A DNA stretch of 64,000 nt from the NCBI GenBank assembly GCA_963800255.1, contig CAWDAK010000008.1, positions 186,001-250,000 on the forward strand, in the 5' to 3' direction. Under the pieces are notes generated by a model. It did not search any database and was not told where the DNA came from. It worked only from the letters and a program-made list of their open reading frames with translations. The position numbers and the translations under genes are program-made. Source of the DNA: DATFVA01 sp963800255 (lineage in GTDB: Bacteria > Bacteroidota > Ignavibacteria > Ignavibacteriales > Ignavibacteriaceae). Positions 9,438-17,672 of the stretch are shown here, piece after piece. The number at the start of each line of letters is the position of its first letter. The stretch's first letter is position 1.

Positions 9438-9512
9438 TCCGCGATAGCTCAATGGTGGAGCATCCGGCTGTTAACCGGAGGGTTGCAGGTTCGAGTCCTG
9501 CTCGCGGAGCCA
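9438..9512 (+). tRNA. tRNA-Asn (anticodon GTT)
   Basis: The acceptor arms TCCGCGA (9438) and TCGCGGA (9502) pair perfectly. The anticodon stem TCCGG/CCGGA encloses the loop CTGTTAA with anticodon GTT. The T arm is GCAGG-TTCGAGT-CCTGC. Discriminator G is followed by an encoded CCA (9510-9512). The gene is intact, with a promoter upstream and a terminator immediately after. Its 3' end is repeated at 19869, inside the gene array. Confidence 0.95.
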
Positions 9513-9514
9513 AT

Positions 9515-9545
9515 AAGCCCTTATCATCTAAGGGCTTTTTTATTA
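9515..9545 (+). terminator. rho-independent terminator of tRNA-Asn
   Basis: The stem AAGCCCTTA/TAAGGGCTT with a 5-nt loop is followed by a T-rich tract (TTTTTATT), two bases after the encoded CCA. A nearly identical terminator is found at 19883-19912. Confidence 0.9.
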
Positions 9546-9568
9546 CTAAGAATCTGGTGGGGGATAAA

Positions 9569-9649
9569 GTGGGTTACCGGCTATACAATCTCAAATCCAA
9601 TTCAGTTGATAAATATTATATAGGTATTTCTCAAAATCCTGAAAGATGA
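9569..9649 (+). pseudogene. GIY-YIG nuclease N-terminal remnant, copy 1
   Basis: A 26-codon frame (GTG start) reads RLYNLKSNSVDKYYIGISQ then NPER and stops at TGA. This matches the start of the small UvrC-like GIY-YIG family (VYILKSxxxxKYYIGxTxNxxxR). The rest of the domain (catalytic Arg/Glu part) is missing because the following sequence runs into the Z1 3' flank. It is too short to be active. The same truncated frame recurs at 19938. Confidence 0.55.
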
Positions 9650-9678
9650 ATCTGCTATTACAATACTTAGCTTGACAT

Positions 9679-10299
9679 TTACTTCAGAAGCAGCAATTTT
9701 TTTGTACTTACATACTTCTCTGCTGTTAACCTGTATATGTACATTCCGCTTGCATACCTGTTTGCATTGAACTTTACTTCTTTATAGCCTTCATCCTGTT
9801 TCTCATTTATCAGTGTTGCGACTTCACTTCCGAGTATATCATAAATCTTTAATGTTACATTTGCGGCGGCAGGAAGCTGGTATTGTATTGTAGTTGCAGG
9901 ATTAAAGGGATTCGGGAAGTTTTGCTCAAGCCTGAACTCACTTGGTGCAAGAAAATTAAATACAAAGGTTTTCATCATCATAATGCCGTTTACATCTCCT
10001 ATGGAAAACTCGATTGAGTCTTTTGTGTTTACAGGTGCGTTCCGTTTTACTTCAAATCTGAAAGTTGCTTCTTTTTCTTGAGTGGCTTCAATAATCGAAA
10101 TTGTATCGGTTTCATTCTCAAAATTAAGGGCGGGGCTTTTTCTTAAAAGATTAACAATCACATTATCGGCGTTGTTTTTATCCGAAATATTAGCTACTGT
10201 AAGTTTTATCTGGTTGCCTTTTGTTCCCGGCTGTAAATCATAAACTGTTTGTGCACCTGCAACAGCAATCAACAATAAAACAAATATCATTGTTTTCAT
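9679..10299 (-). CDS. Z1: small T9SS type A sorting-domain protein of the array
   Basis: This 206-residue protein has a signal peptide (MKTMIFVLLLIAVAGAQ), a beta-sandwich-like middle of about 105 residues (LQPGTKGNQIKLTVANIS, ATFRFEVKRNAPVN) and a T9SS type A tail (FRLEQNFPNPFNPATTIQ to GMYIYRLTAEKY and KKLLLLK). It is predicted to leave the cell by the type IX system and be anchored on the surface. It is the only protein type in the module carrying this tail, so it may be the surface anchor or partner for X/Y; that is inference. It lies 132 bp after Y1, with a leader conserved in all four copies. Its tail (LPAAANVTLKIYDILG) differs from the other copies (LPSTSNVSLKIYDVLG), while the first 140 or so residues are nearly identical. 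Confidence 0.85.
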   Translation of the reverse strand: MKTMIFVLLLIAVAGAQTVYDLQPGTKGNQIKLTVANISDKNNADNVIVNLLRKSPALNFENETDTISIIEATQEKEATFRFEVKRNAPVNTKDSIEFSIGDVNGIMMMKTFVFNFLAPSEFRLEQNFPNPFNPATTIQYQLPAAANVTLKIYDILGSEVATLINEKQDEGYKEVKFNANRYASGMYIYRLTAEKYVSTKKLLLLK

Positions 10300-10431
10300 T
10301 TTAAACCTCTTTTTTTGTGTTGTCCCAAAGAGACTTTAATTTCATTTACTTTCTTTCCTGCTATAAATATTTAGCTCCTCCAAAGGAATTCTTCGGACTA
10401 CAGAGCTTTTTTCTTGTCTACTTAAGACAGC

Positions 10432-12591
10432 CTACTGCAGACTTAAAATAATATGTACAATATTGTTTACCGAAAGGTCCTGCTGCACATCCTGGTGAAC
10501 TGTGCCAAGAGCAGCACGGAATGACAGGTTTGCAGGAAGCAGCTCTTTGGTAATTTCACCGTTCGAATTTGTTGATCCGATTTCTCTCCACGCACCTGAG
10601 TAATATTTTACATCTGCGTTATTTACCGGCTGGTTCTGTTGATCCTTTACCTGTACTGTGCAGAGAACAGTTGAGAATGTAACTGTTGGATTAGTATTTA
10701 AATCCTGCTGCTTATCTTTAGAAACATATTCATAGGTCATTCTGAAGCTGTAATTATTCGGCAGCAGTTCTTTATTAGCAACTCCATTTACTGTTGTCCC
10801 AAAATCTCTCCACGCTCCCGCATAATATTGAACCGTTCCCTGGTCTATTAAGCTGCCTGTACTATTTTGTAATTGTACAGCGGCATTAACTGTCTGGAAT
10901 ATTACAGTCGCATTTGAACTTATATCCTGCTGTTTATCGTTGCTGCCATACTCATACGTCATTCTGAAACTATAGTTAACTGGTAGAAGTTCTTTTGATG
11001 CAACACCATTAACAGTTGAACCGAAGTCTCTCCAGGCTCCGGCATAATATTTTACAGTTCCTTCATCAATTAATTGTCCTGAGCTGTTTTCTAATTCTAC
11101 CTGTGCGTTTACAGTATGGAATGTATAAGTATTATTTTGCGCTGGCACATTATTAACCGTTTGATTTGCTCCCTCATAAAATACTCTTACACTTATATTT
11201 GGTTTTGTTGTTATTACTGTAAATGTTCCATCCCCGTTATCTATAGCATCTTTCCAGCTTGTGTCATAATATTTAACGTTGCTGGCAGGTATTTGTGTTC
11301 CTTCGCTGTTTTTTAGGTTAACGAGGAGGTTGGGATTTTGTTGCGGTTCCGGCAGCCTGTCTAAAATGTATTGTGCATTCCAGTGAAGAAACTTCCAGCC
11401 TTCAAGTGTTACAAAGCGAGGATCGGGATTAAGTGAATCTGCATAAACTAAATCAACAGTGTCCTGGAATGATTTGATTTTCGATCTGCAAGCGAGTGAA
11501 TCTCCGTTTTGTAAGCTGGTTTTAGCTGATTGTATGTTTAATTGTAATTCAGCTTTAAATTCTAAGTCCCCCATCCAATAATAATATGTAACCGTATCTA
11601 TGGTTTTGAATAAAGTATCTATCTCGTTTAAAATGGGGAGATTCTCTGATTCAATTGGATTTGGAGGCTTAAAATCATGAAGAAACCAACTTATATTAGT
11701 TCGAATATCTGAAGAACTCTCATGTGCAAACCAATTACTCAAAAAATTAATAAAATTAGGTTGTAAATAATTTTTAGAAATTTGTCCACTTTTAATTGAT
11801 GGATAAAAAGGTATATAGTCATATCTTAACTCTGCATTTGACTCGCTTGGAATTGCTTGTATACTTCTTTGTGGTTGATGCAAAGGGTCAATTGCATTTA
11901 ATTCATAAAATAGATTTAGTTTGTTTGTACCTGAAAATTCATTAAATTTTTGATTAATAAGAGATAGGGTTAAGCTGTCGTTAATTGTATAGAGGTAACT
12001 CGATAAAGTTGACACTCTATCACTTTCTGTAGAATTCATTATTGATTGCTTAAATAAGTCTTCAACTTCATTCTTATAGTTTGGGCTATTGGCGTAAAGC
12101 CATAATCCATTTAGAGCAATATCTTGATACTTACTGTTTAAAAATGCATTATTAACTATATCATAATTGACATAGATTCCTGCTTCTGCTAGATAGCGGT
12201 CAGCAATTAATTTATCTGTTAAATAGTCCATCGAATCAATTGCGGCAATCAATCCGGGAATTGCTGAATTATCACCTAAATATCCTCTTATAATCTGATC
12301 AGTTGTGTACTTTTTAAGATAAATGCCATATAGAGGATTGGATCTATCAGAAATAAGTTGTGTATTTAAATTATTTAGTAACCATTGTTTTTCTATGTTT
12401 TTATATTTATAGGCTAAATAAAACGCGGCTACTTTATAACTATAAAAATTCAAATTAGAATCTGCAACTGCAGACTTAAGATAGGCAACCGATGTATCTT
12501 TTGGGTATTGAGTAATATTTATTGACCATAAACTTTGTGAGAAACTATTCGAAACAGATATAAAAATTATTAGTAGAATTAAAGATTTCAT
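10432..12591 (-). CDS. Y1: exported HEAT-like protein with four C-terminal beta-sandwich repeats
   Basis: This 719-residue protein starts with a signal peptide (MKSLILLIIFISVSNSFS). Residues about 20-330 are helical repeats resembling HEAT solenoids (FLINNLNT-like helices, AIPGLIAAIDSM). A conserved linker (about 365-415: SLACRSKIKSFQDTVD, GWKFLHWNAQYILDRLP) follows, then four repeats of about 75 residues. Repeats 2 and 3 have the core GTVxYYAGAWRDFG then KELLPxNYSFRMTYEY, a CnaB/carboxypeptidase-regulatory-like sandwich. It ends HIILSLQ with no T9SS tail. The start lies 12 bp after the stop of X1, which is dead here, so Y1 would be an orphan partner. The C-terminal half is almost identical to the other Y copies; the N-terminal half most resembles Y2. 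Function unknown; a binding or inhibitory partner of X is my inference. Confidence 0.8.
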   Translation of the reverse strand: MKSLILLIIFISVSNSFSQSLWSINITQYPKDTSVAYLKSAVADSNLNFYSYKVAAFYLAYKYKNIEKQWLLNNLNTQLISDRSNPLYGIYLKKYTTDQIIRGYLGDNSAIPGLIAAIDSMDYLTDKLIADRYLAEAGIYVNYDIVNNAFLNSKYQDIALNGLWLYANSPNYKNEVEDLFKQSIMNSTESDRVSTLSSYLYTINDSLTLSLINQKFNEFSGTNKLNLFYELNAIDPLHQPQRSIQAIPSESNAELRYDYIPFYPSIKSGQISKNYLQPNFINFLSNWFAHESSSDIRTNISWFLHDFKPPNPIESENLPILNEIDTLFKTIDTVTYYYWMGDLEFKAELQLNIQSAKTSLQNGDSLACRSKIKSFQDTVDLVYADSLNPDPRFVTLEGWKFLHWNAQYILDRLPEPQQNPNLLVNLKNSEGTQIPASNVKYYDTSWKDAIDNGDGTFTVITTKPNISVRVFYEGANQTVNNVPAQNNTYTFHTVNAQVELENSSGQLIDEGTVKYYAGAWRDFGSTVNGVASKELLPVNYSFRMTYEYGSNDKQQDISSNATVIFQTVNAAVQLQNSTGSLIDQGTVQYYAGAWRDFGTTVNGVANKELLPNNYSFRMTYEYVSKDKQQDLNTNPTVTFSTVLCTVQVKDQQNQPVNNADVKYYSGAWREIGSTNSNGEITKELLPANLSFRAALGTVHQDVQQDLSVNNIVHIILSLQ

Positions 12592-12603
12592 TTTGTATTC
12601 CTT

Positions 12604-15025
12604 TTAATTAATTCCAATACATTCAAAATCTGTTGGATCGTACCAATCTTGTAGTTTTCCCCAACTCAAAATCCTTCCGCGAATCTCACGGTAAGTTTCT
12701 CTGGCAGCATTATCTGCCTTAATTTCAGAAGTATATTGAAGAAAAAAACTCGGGTCGATGCCAGGAAGGCATAATACAGGTTGTGTTCCTTCTATTGTTT
12801 TAATGTCTCCACCATCATGAATATTTGGAGCTAATAAATATTTTCTTATAGCTCCTGCCCAAGTAACGTCACCAAAATAGGGAATATTTAATGCATCTTC
12901 TGAACATTTGATCTCATCATTTTTCACTCTGCTGTATTCATTTTTTATTTGGGCAAAAACCTTTGTATTTAATTTATCCTTAACGTAAAAAATAATATCA
13001 CTATTATGTTTACCTTCATGTACATTTATTCCTTTGTTGAATACATATTTAAAGTGATTAGGTAAACAAGGAAATGTATATACTCCGATTATCCAACTGT
13101 TTAGATCTTCTAAAACCTTCTTAAAATCACTGCAATTTTTAATACTGTTCGATAGTAACGAAAAATCATTTGCATCGCCTAAATCAATTAAAATTCGATT
13201 GGAAATGAAAGTTGCACATATATCAGAAAAAATAGGTACTCTGACGTTTTTTACTTTAAATCTCCATAATGGTTTATTTGTATCACTTTCATCCAGGCAA
13301 GCGGTTACAATTACGTCTTCAGAAAGTTCATATACAACTTCTGGGGTAATGTTAGAATGAGTTCCTATTCTATCCATTACGAAAGTTAACCCGATATCTG
13401 AATTTTCATCTCCTTCTTTGCACCCTTCTCCAGCATCCGTATTTTTTGTTGTTCCTGTACTTGGATCTATCCAACTCCACGGAGTACTGAATTTTAAATT
13501 TTCAATTATTCCGACACCTTCATCATCAAATTGTTGAATTGGAGGATTATTACAGACAATAATTTCTTCACCACACCCGTTCTCCTCAACGTTCACTTCA
13601 CCGTAACCAACAAGTGTTGTCGGTTCAGGGATAATAATAAAGTTTGGCTCAACCGAATCTCTTCTAATCTTCCCACTTTTTTCGGAAATATTATTTAATC
13701 CTTTGTAATTGTTTTTTCTTTTAACCGGATTTGCAACCGGCTGGTAAGCCTCCCTCAACAGTTGTTACCTTTATTTTAATCTTTGCTGATTCAACTCCTA
13801 TACTATCCTTTGCAATTATTTTGAAACCCTGCGGTATTTGGGTAAAAGCAGATAGTGTATCACCACTAAGGCTGTCAAGCAAAACTCCGTATTCTGCTCC
13901 TTCTATAATTTCCACATCAAAGAGTTGATCTGGATAAAATTCTTCATAACCGTAGGGTAATATTTTCTTAACAATTACTTTTGTCGTATCTCCGGGTGAG
14001 ATCGTAGGATTAGAAAATTCAACTAACAACTGGTCCGGCGGGTTCTCGTTATGCCTAACCGGGAAACTGAATTCAACTGTGTTTATTTCAGGATCAGAAG
14101 GAATACATTGTATTGTAACTATTCCAGGCTGGTTTTCATCGGGTTGTGTACCGTCTGCAATATATTTATATCTTTGTCCGAAAATAAATCCAGCACCGTT
14201 TTCAGTATAAATATCAGTAAAGTCTAATCCTCCTGTTTGTGTTTCGGTATCATATAATTGTCCGTATTCCTGTCCATTTGTTATTTCCAGGTTAAAGCTG
14301 ATATCAGAAGGAAATTTGCCTCCGCATCTGTAACAACCCGGATTACCCTGGTAATAAGTTGCCGGTAATTGTGCATATATATCTATCGGACGGCTGTAAA
14401 GATGAGGTAATGTGTCGGTGTCGGTTAAATTATTTAAGTTGAGAATAGGAGTTTCTACAATTGAATGGAAAAATATATCGTCACCACCCTGATATGATCT
14501 TTTCATTATTATCTCAGTTCCCGGAGGAATATCTCTTGCAAAATGTAAAGTATAAAATGATGGGAACTGCTTCTGCTCGTTTCTGCAATTTTCATTTCCT
14601 GCCCATTCGCCTGTGCCGATTAAATCCTCTCCTAAAATATTAGTCAGTACACTGCCAATAATTTGAGGTTCAATAAAAACTCCGGTTTCCGGATCTGTAT
14701 AGCCTGCTTTCTGAATCCAGCAATATTCTTCTCCCTCAGTTATTTTAATATCATAGTAAACATCAGGCAGAAGAGCATAATTACTAAAATAATTTGCCTG
14801 GTAATTGAATAACTGCTGGTAAGGATCAATAAATAATATACTGCCATTCCATATAACCTGGTATGGATTGTAGAAGTCGGTCGAAACGTACCAGGGTCCG
14901 CAGGGTGTATATTCTGCAACTGGATAGTTAGCAACTATTTTCTGAGGATCTATTTCCACTCTGTCCTCAATTATTGTTTGCGCAAATGAAGGTTTGTAGA
15001 ATTTAACTACACAACAGGCAATCAA
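12604..15025 (-). pseudogene. X1: HExxH exported protein, broken (leader deletion plus frameshift)
   Basis: This is a type I X gene with two lesions. First, compared with X4 about 180 bp are missing between CGCAAATGA (about 14990) and AGGTTTGT, which removes the promoter, ribosome-binding site, ATG and most of the signal peptide; only a TTG remains as a possible start at 15025. Second, at about 13735 the copy reads ACCGGCTGGTAA where X3 has ACCGGCGGTAA and X4 ACCGCTGGTAA. The extra base splits it into frames 15025-13721 and 13758-12604. The variable C-terminal domain is otherwise intact, with HEGKH encoded at 13006-13020, the conserved KCSEDALN, and an EIKADNAA third-ligand candidate. The extra base looks like a fusion of two alleles, suggesting recombination. 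Confidence 0.8.
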
Positions 15026-15503
15026 ATTGGTGCAGCAACTTTACATCTTCTCTATTACTTTCCTCTTTCCTCTATCCCGATAAATGTAACTTCTATTCAT
15101 CCTTCCCTTAAATTATTCTCCCTTATTAAACATTCTTTTGCTGTTATTAGTATTTAATGAACTTAACTTCGGAGAGTTCATATGAATTTTCTAATTCCCA
15201 GATGAACTCTCCTTCCGAACTTTTTCAGGTTGACTTAATTTATTTTTATTTCTTTTTGACTATTGCATATGATAGAAAGTGTTGCAAAGACCTAAGTTTG
15301 TCAGTCTGAGCTTGTCGAAGACTTATTTTATGAGACAAATTCACACTTCGATAATCTCAGTTTGACATTAATATTGGCTTACAACTCTCCCCACTCTGAA
15401 GACTGAGTACTATCGATTTGTTCATTCCTAATACGATCATTTATTTTTATTTATTAATTGTCCATTGTTAATTTTTAACCTGCCTACACGGCAGGCAGGT
15501 TGC
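15026..15503. repeat. intergenic repeat block between Y2 and X1 with hairpins
   Basis: This 478-bp gap is repeated almost exactly at 25600-26110. It holds an 11-bp perfect inverted repeat (GGAGAGTTCAT at 15172, ATGAACTCTCC at 15203) that recurs in the gaps near 25775, 31085 and 36880. It also holds a MITE-like inverted repeat (next entry) and a GC hairpin CCTGCC/GGCAGG (about 15480-15497) next to the Y2 stop. I see no gene in it. The X leader that should occupy its right end has been deleted here. Confidence 0.75.
15300..15366. repeat. MITE-like imperfect inverted repeat, copy 1
   Basis: The arms 15300-15320 (GTCAGTCTGAGCTTGTCGAAG) and 15346-15366 are 21 bp each. The reverse complement of the right arm reads GTCAAACTGAGATTATCGAA followed by G, so about 17 of 21 positions pair. 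CTGAGCTTGTCGAAG palindromes of this kind are familiar dispersed intergenic elements in many bacteria. An identical copy lies at 25907-25973. Confidence 0.65.
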
Positions 15504-17669
15504 CTATTGTATATTCAAAACAATTTGCACAATATTGTTTACCGAAAGGTCCTGCTCTACATCCTGGTGAACCGTACCGAGAGCAGCGCGGAATGACAGG
15601 TTTACAGGAAGAAGTTCTTTTGTTATTTCACCGTTCGAATTTGTTAATCCGATTTCTCTCCACGCACCTGAGTAATATCTTACATCTGCGTTATTTACCG
15701 GCTGATTGTTCTGGTCTTTTACCTGCACTGTGCAGAGAACAGTTGAATATGTCACTATTGGATTAGTATTTAAATCCTGCTGCTTATCTGTAGAAACATA
15801 TTCATAGGTCATTCTGAAGCTGTAATTATTCGGCAGGAGTTCTTTATGAGAAACTCCATTTATTGTTGTCCCAAAGTCTCTCCACGCTCCCGCATAGTAT
15901 TGAACCGTTCCCCGGTCTATTAAGCTGCCTGTACTATTTTGTAATTGAACTTCCGCATTCACTGTCTGGAATATTACAGTCGCATTTAAACTTATATCCT
16001 GCTGTTTATCGTTGCTGCCATACTCATACGTCATTCTGAAGCTATAGTTAACTGGTAGAAGTTCTTTTGATGCAACACCATTAACAGTTGAACCGAAGTC
16101 TCTCCAGGCTCCTGCATAATACTGAACTGTTCCTTCATCAATTAATTGCCCTGAGCTGTTTTCTAATTCTACTTTGGTATTAATTGTATGAAATGTATAA
16201 GTATTGTTTTGTGCAGGAACATTATTTACAGTTTGATTTGCATACTCATAGAACATCCTAACACTAGCATTTTGTTTTGTTGTTATTACAGTAAATGTTC
16301 CATCACCATTATCCATAGCATCTTTCCAGCTTGTGTCATAATATTTAACATTACTGGCAGGTATCTGTGCTCCCCGGCTGTTTTTTAAGTTAATGAGGAG
16401 GTTGGGATTTTGCTGGGGTTCTGGCAACCTGTCTAAAATATATTGAGCATTCCAGTAAAGGAAATTAAGACCTTCTATTGTTACAAATTTGGCATCTGGG
16501 TTAAGTGAATCAGTATAGACTTGATGCACACTATTTTTAAAAACAATTAAATTTTCACTACATCCTAACGAATCATTTTCCTGTAAACCTGATTTAGCAG
16601 TATATATATAATTGAGAAGTTCATTTTTATAAGTTATTTTGCCAGCCCAACTATGATTAAATACAGAATCAGTAACGTTAATTAGATGATTAATCATTTC
16701 TAATATTGTCTCTGAGGAATCAGGTTCTGAGGGGTAAAAATTGTTTCTGAACTCATCAATCAAATTATTAATAATTGAGGATGATTCTTGATTCTTATAT
16801 TCGTCTATGAAACTAACCCATTCAATACTAAGGAATTTTGTTGATCTTAAGCCTAGCTCAATCATAGTTAAATCAGGGAAATATTTTTGACGGTAATATT
16901 CATCCTGTTCTAATTGTAGTATTTGTTTGGTATAATCAACTTCATTGTCAGGATTGATCGTAATTAAATCATTAAAGAATAATTGTCTTTCTACACCATT
17001 AGTTTGATTTATCTTATCCCAGCATATCTGTATTGCAGCTACTTTATCGATGCGAGCTAATCTATATTCTAGAATGAAGCTTATATCACTTTTATCCTGA
17101 AGATTATTAATTTGATTTATGTATAAATATTTTACTTCTTCTTTATATTCATTCAAAGCACTATAGTATGGTAAAAGCAGTAATAGATGTGTTTTTGAAT
17201 AATCAAAATATTCCCTACTATATATACCGATTTGGGAAAGGTTTAAAGCAGCAAGTTCTCTGAAATTATTCATGGGTTGTGTATTTCTGAAAATCGAATC
17301 CATACCTGCTATTGCGTTACTATCATCAAGAGATCCCCTTACTAACTTATCAATATAATATTTTGCCCAACTACTATATTGTTTATCCAGAGTATTTGTT
17401 GAATCAACTTTAGTATTAAGATTATTAAGTAAGAATTGTTCTTCTGAAAGTCTATGGTAATACACTAAATACTTTGCTGCTGCCTCATACTTCTTTGGCT
17501 CAGAGTTATTATCAAGAATAATATTTTGCAAAGCTATAATTGAAGTGTCTTCCATAATAAATGATAATTCGTATTCATTTGGTTTAATGGGTCCCCAGTT
17601 TATTTGAGCCATTAATAGGCTGTCTGAAAAAATATAAATCAATATTAGAAGTGTTTTAGTCAATTTCAT
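15504..17669 (-). CDS. Y2: exported HEAT-like protein with four C-terminal beta-sandwich repeats
   Basis: This is an intact 721-residue Y protein. A signal peptide (MKLTKTLLILIYIFSDSLLMAQ) precedes a helical-repeat half (ALQNIILDNNSEPKKYEAA, FLLNNLNTKVD, KLVRGSLDDSNAIAGM). The linker is more diverged than in other copies (LNPDAKFVTIEGLNFLYWNA). Four near-invariant sandwich repeats follow, and it ends VQIVLNIQ like Y4. It starts 3 bp after the X2 stop with a good Shine-Dalgarno (AAGGAGAATAAAAAATG), so X2 and Y2 should be co-translated from one mRNA. No Z follows; the next sequence is the repeated intergenic block. Confidence 0.85.
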   Translation of the reverse strand: MKLTKTLLILIYIFSDSLLMAQINWGPIKPNEYELSFIMEDTSIIALQNIILDNNSEPKKYEAAAKYLVYYHRLSEEQFLLNNLNTKVDSTNTLDKQYSSWAKYYIDKLVRGSLDDSNAIAGMDSIFRNTQPMNNFRELAALNLSQIGIYSREYFDYSKTHLLLLLPYYSALNEYKEEVKYLYINQINNLQDKSDISFILEYRLARIDKVAAIQICWDKINQTNGVERQLFFNDLITINPDNEVDYTKQILQLEQDEYYRQKYFPDLTMIELGLRSTKFLSIEWVSFIDEYKNQESSSIINNLIDEFRNNFYPSEPDSSETILEMINHLINVTDSVFNHSWAGKITYKNELLNYIYTAKSGLQENDSLGCSENLIVFKNSVHQVYTDSLNPDAKFVTIEGLNFLYWNAQYILDRLPEPQQNPNLLINLKNSRGAQIPASNVKYYDTSWKDAMDNGDGTFTVITTKQNASVRMFYEYANQTVNNVPAQNNTYTFHTINTKVELENSSGQLIDEGTVQYYAGAWRDFGSTVNGVASKELLPVNYSFRMTYEYGSNDKQQDISLNATVIFQTVNAEVQLQNSTGSLIDRGTVQYYAGAWRDFGTTINGVSHKELLPNNYSFRMTYEYVSTDKQQDLNTNPIVTYSTVLCTVQVKDQNNQPVNNADVRYYSGAWREIGLTNSNGEITKELLPVNLSFRAALGTVHQDVEQDLSVNNIVQIVLNIQ

Positions 17670-17672
17670 TTT

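Noticed and set aside
9105..9452. ORFs 9105-9287 (+) and 9171-9452 (-)
   Set aside because: They lie in other frames over the amidohydrolase remnant and the tRNA. The recognisable protein signal is only in the frame reported at 9122-9313.
9438..9679. Active integrative element at tRNA-Asn
   Set aside because: No integrase, recombinase or replication gene lies anywhere in the array. Only the duplicated tRNA end supports this, so it is kept as a finding and not annotated as a mobile element.
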